Shown here: one piece after another, positions 41,101 through 46,792 of the stretch | Position numbering within the stretch: position 1 is the first letter of the stretch | Layout: each line of letters begins with the position of its first letter | Assembly (NCBI RefSeq): GCF_003337415.1 | Contig: NZ_QPJT01000004.1 | Location: 1-64,000 of the forward strand | Length of the DNA: 64,000 bases | Direction: 5' to 3' | DNA from: Anaerobacterium chartisolvens | GTDB taxonomy: Bacteria; Bacillota; Clostridia; Acetivibrionales; DSM-27016 | Notes under the pieces: model-generated | What the model saw: only the letters and a program-made list of their open reading frames with translations | Database searches by the model: none | Told to the model about the DNA's origin: nothing | Made by a program: the position numbers and the translations under genes

Positions 41101-42581
41101 TGGTTTGCCTTCAAATTGACCGAAGCATAGGTTTCCTTTTCATCTCCCTCAATCAACGCTATTCTGTCGGGATGCTTTGCCGCCTTGGAATTAAATATAT
41201 CTATCACCGTTTGAGGGCGGTGCTCAAAATAGCAGGTGCTGTTAAAATCCTCTAAAACAGCTTTTCTCTCATGCTCTGGCATAAGATCAATATTCTCAAT
41301 TTTAATATTTATATCAGCCGTTATTATTTCTAATAATTTGAGAAATCTCTGTCCAAGCATTTCTATCGTTTCGTCAGAGAAAATTTCCGGCTTATACTGA
41401 ATTTTTATTATATGGCAGTCGGGCTTTTTATTTAAAACCACCATCAGGCTTCCGGGGAAGGTAACAACATCCTGATCTATAATCTCTGATTTTATGCAAT
41501 ATTTTTCAGTATCCTCATAAACGTCGTACACAAACGACACATCAAAAATTGAAGGCGACCCCGACATCGATATCAACTGGCTGTCACGCAGTATAAGATT
41601 ATTAGGATATCCTATGTTTTTATACGCATCATATATTTCCTTTGAGACTTGATGGACAATGGCTGAAAACTGCTCCTCCTTACCTATATTGAAGCGTATC
41701 GGCAACATGGAAACAAAGCAGCCGATTGTTCTTTCAAAGTCCAAATCCGGCCTGTAGGAAAAAGGAGAGGACAATGTAATATTTTCGTTTTGTGTGTACT
41801 TATTCATAAGGACGCCAAACATTGCAAAGAACACTGAAAAAACCGTTACCTCCTGCTCCATTGCCATAGTCCCGACAGCTTTCATTGCTTGGGCAGGTAT
41901 TATAAAGCGTTTTTCCCTGCCCGTACCGTTGCTTTTTTGCTTTGCTGAAAAATCAGCCTGTAATGCCAGCGGTTCTGCTCCCTGCATTTTTTTTATCCAG
42001 AATTCTTTTTTCCTGTCAAACCTTCCTTTAAGCAGCTTTATGTTCTCCTTTTCAATAAAGCTGCAAAAGCCGCTGTCGCAAGTCAATACAACCGGCTTGG
42101 TGTTTACGGCCTTATAGTAGTTGTCCAATAATTTATCCTTAAAAATTTCCAGAGATACTCCATCTGAGATAATATGGTGTATGCAGATAATAAACAGGTG
42201 CTTGCTCAAGTCTGTTTTCACCAGCCTTGCTCTGAACAGAGGAGCCTTGGTCAGGTCAAAGGCCTTGCCTATTTCCTCCTCAACAATTCCTTTCAGCAAT
42301 TCCTCCCGGTTGCCTGGGCTTTCCGAAATATCCTGCTTGACTAATTTAAAGTCAACGCCGTCGTGAACCGAATACATAGGCAGGTCGTTAACTATTTCTA
42401 GGCAGCTTCTCATCGCCTCCTGCTCTATAACCAGCAGCTTCAGCGCGTTTTCAAAATATTTTTCCTGTAAGTCCTCGAATAAAATAGAGGCCGATATGTT
42501 GTAGGATACAGGGTTGTCTATTTGACAGTCAAAATATATACCCTTTTGAATTTCGGTCAATTCCAATCTCTTTATTATCAT
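26115..42581 (-). CDS. Hybrid NRPS-PKS megasynthase, 5488 residues, 5 modules plus terminal C
   Basis: Domain order with key residues: C1 (HHIISDG near 135), A1 (TSGSTGKPKG near 607), T1 Ser1006; KS1 Cys1236, AT1 Ser1686 (GHSIGE, with HAFH as in malonyl-specific ATs), T2 Ser2010; C2 (HHIIADG near 2195), A2 (near 2668), T3 Ser3058; KS2 Cys3285, AT2 degenerate (Gly3724 replaces the nucleophile; the region is shortened), T4 Ser3924; C3 (HHIISDQ near 4109), A3 (near 4587), T5 Ser4977 (GGHS); terminal C-like domain with DHSGFDG (His5197). There is no KR, DH, ER, E or TE domain. It should add three amino acids and two C2 units, leaving beta-keto groups. By the standard eight-position alignment the A-domain codes read roughly DVTNFGVIWK, DIFQIGMVTK and DPFEYGVVIK; none matches a code I can assign safely. 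It is the first gene of the operon. Confidence 0.95.
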   Translation of the reverse strand: MIIKRLELTEIQKGIYFDCQIDNPVSYNISASILFEDLQEKYFENALKLLVIEQEAMRSCLEIVNDLPMYSVHDGVDFKLVKQDISESPGNREELLKGIVEEEIGKAFDLTKAPLFRARLVKTDLSKHLFIICIHHIISDGVSLEIFKDKLLDNYYKAVNTKPVVLTCDSGFCSFIEKENIKLLKGRFDRKKEFWIKKMQGAEPLALQADFSAKQKSNGTGREKRFIIPAQAMKAVGTMAMEQEVTVFSVFFAMFGVLMNKYTQNENITLSSPFSYRPDLDFERTIGCFVSMLPIRFNIGKEEQFSAIVHQVSKEIYDAYKNIGYPNNLILRDSQLISMSGSPSIFDVSFVYDVYEDTEKYCIKSEIIDQDVVTFPGSLMVVLNKKPDCHIIKIQYKPEIFSDETIEMLGQRFLKLLEIITADINIKIENIDLMPEHERKAVLEDFNSTCYFEHRPQTVIDIFNSKAAKHPDRIALIEGDEKETYASVNLKANQLAKRIMDFKGKNNMAVGVQLARSRDMVITILAVLKAGCAYVPIDASYPMARKEFIVGDAGISLLITSRSLDGEKPDNVSVIFVDDPDTYTGDSSNLPEECDPFSLAYIMYTSGSTGKPKGVMLENHSIVNTLLDLERRFPLKENDIFLLKTAYTFDVSVTELFGWFMGEGSLLILEPGGEMNTDLILNEIEKHRITHINFVPSMFRLFLEVFDKESNIKRLNPLKWIFIGGEAVTPDIVHKFNSLKTGVRLENVYGPTECSIWASTCSLNDSTHAANVPIGKPLNETRLYVVEDNKLQPVGIPGELCLSGAGLARGYLNQEELTKQKFIPNPFFREGVDAGHYRYMYRTGDLARWLPGGAMEFLGRLDFQVKLRGVRMELGEIENVLAGYEGIVQAVVVVKKEPGRPDNLCAYYLSDAEIPPARLKEYLAHSLPAYMIPSFFIHKKELPLNNSGKVNRNILISDREYLKNIASEYTAPSTDTEMRIAGVWKEVLAVPDVGVDDIFFEIGGNSLSLIQMHNKLKKALNKDFPVTLLFRMPTVRLLAEHFSADEEEAIANREEYFKKPGDIARRDIAVIGLSVHVPGAESIGEFWDNLKSERECIHFYSDDELQGLGISPDTISSPNYVKAKGRIDGIDYFDPQFFEYTPGEVQMMSPQLRILYQGAWRALEDAGYYPGSDTSRIGIFLGGSDDFEWYKRVLFGGSDFSDKYQAFTLSTNHFLATRIAYKLDTKGPAFSALTGCSTTLVTPHISCQSLILGECDMAVAGGVTVELPNEGGYFYEEGMMFSPDGHCRPFDAKAEGTVFSNGMGLVVLKRLDDALRDGDNIYAVIKGSAINNDGKQKVGFVAPSIDGQVDVVRQAYRTAGIDPETVSYVEAHGTGTSLGDPIEVNSLTNAFASDRKQFCVLGSLKGNIGHADTAAGIAGLIKVALSLKHKYIPGTVNYQTPNPKIDFENTPFIVKPHGCEWKDAGASGGLLRAGINSFGVGGTNAHMILEEAPLSEESSPAERTNLLVFSAKSVSSLSQTSQDIVRHLAQNPHINLSDAAWTLQIGRKPFKYRKSLVINEKLLENPKKVLEELDGATVYEAKTGKRNIYFMFSGQGSQYQGMGRGLYLSEDHSGLSGIFKRHIDRVLDMLEEEERGEFIEIMYGSEDPQKINQTEYTQFAIFATGYALAKTMMELGINPAGMIGHSIGEVTAAAVAGVFELSDAVRIVRYRGSIMQRQQPGTMLAVMTDASVVKRELDADVWLALENTTNNCVAAGSKEAIERFEEKLNKLGIKTARVRTSHAFHTPMMEAAARQFHDKLTEYKINEPTIPIISNLSGTWIGENEMTQPRYWASHISNAVNFKGGLAEVLKDTDAVFVEAGAGNTLCSFARQHEAKDHGHRFINLIRHIREDENDVEYIGKKLGQLWEAGLDIDWYALKGECVRKRVSLPAYAFDRVHFPIDTVLDSWHEEAAPKHGHSAYGHMKPEVPMSAELGDINEVENAVIEAYKTVFGFDTIEGGQDFFDIGGDSLKAVSLGSVLKRMLGIKVEIRDIFKQTTPKRLAEFILNNNTGFEIGMAIKPAQKAHHYPLSSSQKRMYTFYLMDKNTLVYNLPSATLIEGDWKKDRMEAAVRKLMERHEALRTSFNIVDGQLVQKLNEITELPIAYSERRYECDEDLHGISKDFIRPFDLSQAPLFRMELVKTGENRQLLLFDIHHIIADGTAVEILSRDFNALYFGELEPLPIHYKDYAIWQNSFLKSEAMKKQQEFWLEHLKGELPVLELPADFERPHISDFAGGRLGFGIESELAEKITALSRRHGATNFMTMLSAWYILLARYSGQEEIIVGTPVSGRTRDEIRETVGMFVNMLAIKNYPELDKKYSEFLGEVKENTIEALKNQDYQFDALVEHLNVKRELNRNAVFDVSFDYHNMELYDLEIEGFRFTPCQMHIESASLDLLLTCNEDKGRGLECFIDYSSGLFKKETIERMAGHYKKILYAITENQDVELGKIDMLTEWDRDFILSQLERTRLEIDEEVVIQEMFERNAEVLPDKAAVILSDGREITYRCLNEQANCLAWRLIELGVDKDTVVGIVPQRDESLLIAMLGILKAGGAYAAIDPGFPEDRISYMISESRLRVLIAPQKYRTCFGFEGGFVELESLKSPSGSLSNPPRRGSRESLAYVIFTSGSTGMPKGVMVRQEGVINLISDHINRNIFAAEDDRIACIATPSFDIFVFESILPLCTGHSIYMADETEYLDSNLLAGKIVQYGVTHIQSPVLRLRAMVENPRFSDALSRLKMIVGGGETYPVSLMKYLQKNTRAVLYNMYGPTETTVTATVKDLTEARTVTVGSAIANTQLFIINEKGLMQPIGVYGELCIAGRGVSGGYINRPDETALKFTKLQQNEDILIYKTGDRARMLPSGEIELMGRLDAQVKIRGYRIELSEIENTAMQEGNVSYAVVKAFHSDNGNTRLALFYCVKEESDAEGGINGQLKERLQKKLPDYMMPAYILKLDKMPLLPNGKVNKQALVLPEDDQVIENKASAMPMRVIEKEIIAIWKDVLNVSHITVRDNFFDIGGNSFGLMLVNNRLNELLGYTVPLMQLFENPTVELLAKSFKIDENSPLLAHEEAIGPDDDGDIAVIGMYGRFPGAQDIDNLWENIVAANESVRPFSDEELAASGITKEEMSDPRYVNAKGYLEGAEYFDADFFNFTMKEANTTDPQIRLLHMCVWNALEDAGYNSFDYPGRIGLFAGSGSNVPWITSFLSGNTDSMNAFELLTLNDKDFVTTKVSYKLNLRGPSVNVQTACSTSLVAIHQAVKYLQSGETDIAVAGAVSISYPRKEGYLWHEGMIYSRDGHCRPFSDEASGTVSGNGCAVVVLKKLDRALRDNDHIYAVIKGSAINNDGREKIGFTAPSIAGQRDVIEKALKRAKISSEDIQYVEAHGTGTALGDPIEIEALKQAWGTQRRGYCAIGSIKANIGHLDTAAGVAGFIKAALVVKNRMIPPMINFRGINPKIDIAGSPFYINSSPKQLDAGTVRAAVSSFGIGGTNAHVIVEEAPKAQKSNQPSEVNILLFSARSESALINTSERVISYIAGHKELNLSDAAWTLQVGRGSFEYRKALVTGKQMDNDSLLHEFIKDRGRRVKEGRKTIVFVLQDSKKICQRVGSSLYKAERPCSISTSFEKYVRAVLNELKRDEYTSVENILTGRGAADSFQRDIAVFAVNYALTMTLKGLGVQPEVIYGRGIGKLSGLAAVNAIGLEDAVGLIRGGCGRDSAGGEWPEYTGRESHVPVVDSISRQLKEELDLTIVVNMGASLKETDEELLQADSVIPAMNGEELELKDIYGTLGMLWCSGCSIDWNEVNSSETRARIPLPGYVFDRIEFDSDVVPGNILNARDKENASEKAERQLTSLEDVNNRLAEIWNEVLGIKTVGECDDFFDLGGDSLSTILMASLIQKRTGINIPVAEIFGNSHFGDIARWLYEHREENTDCLEVDGIEALEERPYYETSSAQKRMFAVNQLDKDAVAYNLASVYLMEGVLDRERLKHTFSTFVKRHESFRTYFGLADGQVVQYISEEAPQVVEFAQARQEDIFEEINKSIKPFDLTKAPLIRVKVISAGDKKHYLIIDMHHIISDQSSIGILLKEFSVIYSGGVLPPNDIRYIDFAAWQNKMLKNGQMEKQLSYWMNEFDGEAPALGMYTDFQSPQNTSHKGRVMSLELGMEGSRDINAFVKDCHITPYMLMMASFKLLLWKYTAQTDIVVGTGVAGRRNSSLNSIVGMFVNLLPVRSQIDENLTIGQYLEYIKNKMVMAFENQDCQFDILIERLNLDKGLSNNPLFSVVLNYVNMGTDELEIDGLALTPVVPETIDTKYNIQFTVIEKDGQYGIELEYSTELFKEESIRLFAKRFSNMLKIIMENRESLLLDISIVTPEEEDWLFNEINNTPSNAPIEKSTIQIFENIVRDHGDNIALEFEEEAYTYKQLNSLANQLAEKIAGKNVGKGDKVAIFIERGPKQIISILGILKCGAVYIPIDHEYPDERASFMVKDGEAKLLLTYSHHVARIDPPVECLLLDKEGAELDAFKETGIECVHTPGDLCGEDEAYIIFTSGSTGTPKGAVICHKSVIRTVMDTNYVSIDTSDRVLQMTNHTFDPSVFDIFGAFLNGARLVMVPHEASFEMPVLAKIFEEKKITVCEMVTAVFNMLVDYKVSALKNVRNMYIGGEAMSLKHVRKAIDSLGPGHVVNVYGPTEGTVIASFYTINHLDPKWTSIPIGRPISNTTLYILDEKGRLMPPNIPGELCIGGCGVAKGYLNRKEMTDSKFINLQFGNRERVYRTGDRALLSTDGNIIFLGRIDFQVKLRGFRIELGEVEERIALIDGIKDVVVIANRDKTGSLYMAAYYTVSGEEYSHITPEHIRSVLENQVPDYMIPGRMKRMDSLKLTHNGKIDRRVLPEIREENIEIAACDAPRNETERLILEAMRTVLDNPNMGVKDDFFLKGGHSIKAIQLTQMLRESGIELLVNDIFSFATAEELAVQPCVVSAMNQKLKDGGDVKEGIIKLNDGQIDNLVQYICNSASMMSDMVSLSSIKSEFEMTAVQSVHIKAGTNYCGFNFSIEEEVSEKDLRSILANIVEQHQMMHCAIKDINVELWSQFDVEGQADILAQCVSYTNLEMYDSETQNEIIKRIFSDLVYREYEEGKLTWRLCCLKLSKKETKLMWFFDHSGFDGMCSEIIKRQILAAIYGSDGALSSGVQNMQRYDDYVSLLKKGPVGVSEQEIFDMFSIDRWGSSNEIFLKKLEQIPGREFREVEISIPLDDRKQNIWVYAYNLVSRLLREYTGEKYIPMYIVNFGRSYNGTDYYNCIGEFLDVIPVLLDDAEVEKELARLLDFCRIHSINFLTLIHDENLSQEYPRLSKALEKYFMIDTLCFNVALYNFQGAITEEERRLILESENNIEDRDLLAKLLISVDYDKDSMYITLECSEGLNVKAIEQILEGEGCSCTGRKTMTFKHSLRP

Positions 42582-42679
42582 ACTTAAACACTACTCCCCT
42601 GTTTTTGTTTGTTGTTCTGTTTTTAATGTCCATACATCATGGTATTTGCAGCCCAACTCCGGGCACAAGTATATAAGCC

Positions 42680-42710
42680 TATAAACAAGACCGTTTAAAC
42701 CATGTTTATA
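42680..42710. promoter_or_regulatory. Inverted repeat upstream of the biosynthetic operon
   Basis: TATAAACA (42680-42687) and TGTTTATA (42703-42710) form an 8+8 inverted repeat with 15 bases between, about 100 bases upstream of the megasynthase ATG. It could be a regulator site for the cluster; no regulator gene lies in the cluster and the call is weak. Confidence 0.25.
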
Positions 42711-43055
42711 AGCAGCTTAAATAAAGGGACACTTGCCGACATGTCCGCCACTGGGGGCTCATTTATCTTTGCTTTAATCACTGGAATTCCGATAACCTGC
42801 TTGGATTCTGCAGGCTACTTCAATATCTGATAAGCCACATGCACAATCACAATCTATGGGGCTTTATTTCCACTGCCCCACCTTGCCTGATATTATGTAC
42901 ACATACTTCACCTTATTCGGGCCATCAGAAGATGGAGGTTTGCTACCGTTACGACTGTTTTTGCTGCGTTGAGCTTTAAGTTTTTTACACATACAAACTG
43001 TGCCATTAACTTCTAATTTTTTAAGTACCTTTATCTTTTGAACATAATATAACAT
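42700..43055 (-). pseudogene. IS66-family transposase remnant
   Basis: In the first frame (43055 to 42864) the signature SKNSRNGSKPPSSDGPNK of IS66 TnpC N-termini is clear, preceded by a helical leader. The frame then hits a stop. Downstream, in another frame, CDCACGLSDIEVACR resembles the IS66 zinc-finger region, and after a further shift KQVIGIPVIKAKINEPPVAD resembles the RQVxDIPPIK segment that follows it. So pieces of one transposase are in order but broken by frameshifts and a deletion. No catalytic DDE domain is left. It marks past IS activity at the upstream border of the biosynthetic cluster. Confidence 0.7.
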
Positions 43056-43585
43056 AAAAAGATATATTTTTCAACTATGTTTTGGATATTTCTCTGTATT
43101 TTATCATTTTTTTACATGACCTTAACTTTGCTTAAAGCTTTGCAATATAAAAAAGCGATATTGGAAAATGATAGTCTATTTCCGCAGGCTTTTGTCCTAT
43201 TTTACCTTTTAATCTAAATTATGCTTGAAAAAAGCTTTAAGTATTTATATAATATAAGATATTGTAAAATTTAAATTTTTATTTTTAAATTTATAATTTT
43301 TACTGTCGTTTTGTATCAGGCATCACAGGGAAGCAGTAAATTTATCGCAGCTCAACAAGACGCATATCAATATATCAAAACAGCACTGATTTATTTTTTT
43401 ACGCAGCATTCTTCTCAGTCCTATACTTCCCACAGCACTTTTAATACAAGATTTATACACTTTTATAGCTTTTTAGGATAGTAAGGGTGTTAATAAAAAT
43501 ATGAAAAGGAGGGATTGTTAAAACTAAATTCCGAAAGCATATTATACAGAACCAATATTAAAATGTGAAGGGGGAAGTATGTGAA
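43056..43585. other. AT-rich intergenic region upstream of the cellulase
   Basis: I see no ORF of note. It holds the promoter at 43225-43253 and a leader of about 330 bases before the GH9 start. The leader has scattered T-rich runs but no riboswitch that I recognise. Confidence 0.5.
43225..43253 (+). promoter_or_regulatory. Consensus-like sigma-A promoter for the GH9 cellulase
   Basis: TTGAAA (43225-43230) and TATAAT (43248-43253) are separated by exactly 17 bases. The long 5' leader leaves room for regulation, as often seen for cellulosomal genes. Confidence 0.6.
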
Positions 43586-45541
43586 ATGGGGTTAATTAAA
43601 AAAGTCTGGAAAGAAAATTTGACCCGCAAGGTATTAAGTGTATTTTTAGCAAGCGTGGTATTGCTGGTATGTATAGCCGGCACAGGGCTTTATCCTGTTA
43701 CGGTGTCTGCACAAACCATATCTCTGGGAAATTATCAATTGGATTCAAGGATAAGATTAAATTCGATAGGCTACCTGCCAGAACAGGAAAAAAGAGCAAC
43801 GATTGCTGCAAGCTGTTCTGATTTCCACCTTGTAAAGGAAAACGGAGAGGTGGTGTTTACAGGTAAAACTGCTTCAATGTTCAATCCTGATACAAGTGAG
43901 CAGGTATTTATAGCAAATTTCTCCCCGGTAACACAGGGTGGAGTTTATTGCCTGGTTGTCCCCGGTATTGGCAAAAGCATTACATTCAAAATTGCAAACG
44001 ACATATATATGGAGCCTTTTAAAACATCAATGCTGGGAATGTATTTACTGAGGTGCGGAACAGAGGTTTCGGCAACATACCGGGGGCAGACATTTTCGCA
44101 CCGGGCCTGCCATACCAACGATGCATATCTGGACTATATAACCGGGCAGCATACAAGGAAAGACGGCTCAAAGGGCTGGCATGATGCCGGAGATTACAAT
44201 AAATATGTCGTAAATGCAGGAATAACTGTCGGTTCAATGTTTATTGCATGGGAACAGTTTAAGGACACACTTAAGGACATTAAGCTCACCATGCCGGAAA
44301 GCTCCAATTCAATTCCTGATTATCTTGACGAGCTCAAATATGAAATTGACTGGCTTTTAACAATGCAATATCCCGACGGCAGCGGGAAAGTCAGCCATAA
44401 GCTGTCTACAAGAAACTTTGGTGGGTTTATTCTCCCCGAGCATGAAAATGACAACAGGTATTTTACACCCTGGGGCAGTGCGGCAACAGCGGATTTTGTG
44501 GCAATGATGGCTATGGCCTCCAGAGCATTCAGACCTTATGATTCGTCATATGCCGATAAATGCATTAATGCAGCCAAGGTAAGCTACCAATTTTTAAAAG
44601 CCAATCCTTACAACACAAATGCTGATCAGAGTGCGTTTTCGACAGGTGAGTATGCTACCTCCGACAGTGACGACAGGCTTTGGGCTGCGGCAGAAATGTG
44701 GGAAACCTTAGGCGACAGCAGCTATTTAAGCGACTTTGAGAGCAGAGCAAGCAGCCTTTCCAGAAAAATAGACACCGATTTCGACTGGGGCAATGTAAGT
44801 AATTTAGGAATGTTTACTTATTTGCTTTCTGAACGGCAGGGGAAAAATCAAGCTCTATATAATTCAATAAAATCCTCCCTCATATCGACTGCAGATGGAA
44901 TTGTAGCCACCAGAAACAGCCATGGCTACGGAAGGCCTCTGGGAGCATCATATTACTGGGGCTGCAATGGAACGGTGGCAAGACAGACAATGATTCTTCA
45001 GATTGCCAATAATCTGTCTCCTAAAACCGATTACATAAATACGGCTCTGGATGCCATAGGATTTTTGTTTGGAAGAAATTACTATAACCGTTCCTTTGTG
45101 ACGGGTCTTGGTATTAATCCTCCTATGAAGCCGCATGACAGGCGTTCGGGTGCAGACTCAATACATGACCCATGGCCGGGCTATCTTGTTGGAGGCGGTT
45201 GGCCGGGGGCTAAGGACTGGGTTGACATAGAGGAAAGCTATCAAACCAATGAGATCGCAATAAACTGGAATGCCGCTTTAATATATGCATTGGCTGGATT
45301 CGCGGAAGGCATCCCATCCCCTCAAATTATATATGGTGATGTTGACGGCGACGGAACTGTAAACTCAAACGACTATGCTTTTATCAGAAAGTATCTTTTA
45401 GGCTTAATTGATACCTTTCCGGGAAAGGACGGTTTAGAGGCCGCCGATGTAGATAAGAATGGTGCAATAAATTCTACCGATTTTGCATGGGTGAAAAAAT
45501 ACCTGCTTGGGGCTGTTGATAAGCTTCCAATAAGCTCTTAG
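43586..45541 (+). CDS. Secreted cellulosomal GH9 glucanase with dockerin
   Basis: I chose ATG 43586 with GGGGG 11 bases upstream; a GTG at 43565 is in frame but would overlap the ribosome binding site. A signal peptide (KKVWKENLTRK, hydrophobic core, cleavage near VSAQT) leads into a CelD_N Ig-like domain (residues about 45-130; IRLNSIGYLPEQEKRA). The GH9 catalytic domain follows: WHDAGDYNKYVVNAG holds the catalytic Asp pair, PHDRRSGAD the conserved His, and ESYQTNEIAINWNAAL the acid Glu. The C-terminus is a type I dockerin with two calcium-binding repeats (GDVDGDGTVNSNDYAFIRKY and ADVDKNGAINSTDFAWVKKY). The recognition pairs are Ser-Asn and Ser-Thr. It should dock on a scaffoldin cohesin and cleave cellulose outside the cell. 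Confidence 0.95.
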   Translation: MGLIKKVWKENLTRKVLSVFLASVVLLVCIAGTGLYPVTVSAQTISLGNYQLDSRIRLNSIGYLPEQEKRATIAASCSDFHLVKENGEVVFTGKTASMFNPDTSEQVFIANFSPVTQGGVYCLVVPGIGKSITFKIANDIYMEPFKTSMLGMYLLRCGTEVSATYRGQTFSHRACHTNDAYLDYITGQHTRKDGSKGWHDAGDYNKYVVNAGITVGSMFIAWEQFKDTLKDIKLTMPESSNSIPDYLDELKYEIDWLLTMQYPDGSGKVSHKLSTRNFGGFILPEHENDNRYFTPWGSAATADFVAMMAMASRAFRPYDSSYADKCINAAKVSYQFLKANPYNTNADQSAFSTGEYATSDSDDRLWAAAEMWETLGDSSYLSDFESRASSLSRKIDTDFDWGNVSNLGMFTYLLSERQGKNQALYNSIKSSLISTADGIVATRNSHGYGRPLGASYYWGCNGTVARQTMILQIANNLSPKTDYINTALDAIGFLFGRNYYNRSFVTGLGINPPMKPHDRRSGADSIHDPWPGYLVGGGWPGAKDWVDIEESYQTNEIAINWNAALIYALAGFAEGIPSPQIIYGDVDGDGTVNSNDYAFIRKYLLGLIDTFPGKDGLEAADVDKNGAINSTDFAWVKKYLLGAVDKLPISS

Positions 45542-45580
45542 CCTGCTTTAAAAATATTTTATACTTTCATCCCCATAACT

Positions 45581-45626
45581 AAAAAGGACTGGGAGCTTTG
45601 GTTTGTAAAGCTCCTAGTCCTTTTTT
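45581..45626. terminator. Rho-independent terminator between GH9 and pdxA-like genes
   Basis: A stem of about 18 pairs (AAAAGGACTGGGAGCTTT with its complement, one mismatch), a short loop and a TTTTTT run at 45621-45626. A-run and T-run on both sides make it usable by both converging genes. Confidence 0.85.
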
Positions 45627-45666
45627 CAAATTTAACGTCTAAGATTTTCCCTAATTTATCCACCAA

Positions 45667-46671
45667 TCACATGGGAGCTTTAAAATTCAATGCGTATTTT
45701 GCGGCAACACGAATTGCCTCAATCATGCTTATCTCACTGGCTATTCCTTTTCCGGCTATATCAAACGCAGTCCCATGGTCGACAGAGGTTCGTAAAAACG
45801 GAAGTCCGTTTGTAACGGCAATTGTTCTTTCAAAATCCAGAGTTTTAGTTGCTATATGTCCCTGATCATGATACAGAGAAAGGACAGAATTATAGCGGCC
45901 CTTCAATGCCAGATGAAAAACCGAATCCGCTCCTATAGGGCCCTCGACGGCATATCCCATATTTTTGAGCTGTCTGACCGCCGGAAAGACCTCCTCCACC
46001 TCCTCATTTCCAAACAGCCCATGCTCTCCCGAATGTGGATTAAGGCCAGCTATAGCCATTGTTCCCTCTGCAACCCCCAGTCTGTGCAGAGCCTCATGGC
46101 ACCTGACCACATAGTCCACAATCCTTTCCTTTTTTACCATGGTACACGCTTTGGCAAGTGATACATGGCGTGTCAGAAAGAACACCCTCATGTTTCTTAC
46201 TTCAAACATTGTAAGAGGATCCTGCGTTCGGGTAAGCTGCCCAAATATCTCCGTATGGCCTATGAAATCCACATTCCCGGCTTTCAATGCCTCCTTGTTA
46301 ATGGGAGTAGTTGACACGGCATCGACAGTCCCGCTGTTTGCAAGCTCAATGCTTTTTTTGATATATTCAAACGAAGCCTGTCCGCACAAGCCGGATACCT
46401 TTCCAAATTCAAAGCTTTCCGGCACTATGTTTTCAAGGTCTATAACATTAACAATTCCATGCTCAAAAACTCCTTCATCAGGGGATTTGATTATGTTGAT
46501 TTTCAGTTTTACAGAGGTTATTTTTATCGTTTTTTCAATAATCCTTTTATCCCCTATAACAATACATCTTGCTATTTCGGTAAGAGCAGGATCTGCAAGA
46601 GCCTTGACAACAATCTCAGGCCCTACTCCTGCCGGATCTCCGATAGGAACTGCAATCACAGGTTTTTTCAC
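45667..46671 (-). CDS. pdxA: PdxA-family 4-phosphate dehydrogenase
   Basis: I use the GTG at 46671 (334 residues, the family norm), preceded by AAAGGAAG; an upstream ATG would add 17 poorly conserved residues. Family features are [22 protein letters not shown] at the start, the metal/substrate histidines in [12 protein letters not shown] and [16 protein letters not shown], and the ending [22 protein letters not shown]-like stretch ([15 protein letters not shown]). PdxA oxidises 4-hydroxythreonine-4-phosphate in pyridoxal phosphate synthesis. Close paralogues (PdxA2) act on threonate/erythronate 4-phosphate in sugar-acid use. There are no other vitamin B6 genes or a DUF1537 kinase nearby, so I cannot choose between them. 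Confidence 0.85.
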   Translation of the reverse strand: MKKPVIAVPIGDPAGVGPEIVVKALADPALTEIARCIVIGDKRIIEKTIKITSVKLKINIIKSPDEGVFEHGIVNVIDLENIVPESFEFGKVSGLCGQASFEYIKKSIELANSGTVDAVSTTPINKEALKAGNVDFIGHTEIFGQLTRTQDPLTMFEVRNMRVFFLTRHVSLAKACTMVKKERIVDYVVRCHEALHRLGVAEGTMAIAGLNPHSGEHGLFGNEEVEEVFPAVRQLKNMGYAVEGPIGADSVFHLALKGRYNSVLSLYHDQGHIATKTLDFERTIAVTNGLPFLRTSVDHGTAFDIAGKGIASEISMIEAIRVAAKYALNFKAPM

Positions 46672-46792
46672 TCTATTTACTCTTCCTTTCTGAATTTTGA
46701 TTTTAAAAGCTGCTTGGTGCAATTAACCATCACATCTTGCTAGCCAGTCATTTCTCACTAAGTATATCATTAAAAGAAGAATAAAGCACAAC

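Noticed and set aside
43619-43640. GACCCGCAAGG resembles the core of the two hairpin elements
   Set aside because: It is inside the cellulase signal-peptide coding region, matches only in part and has no flanking arms.
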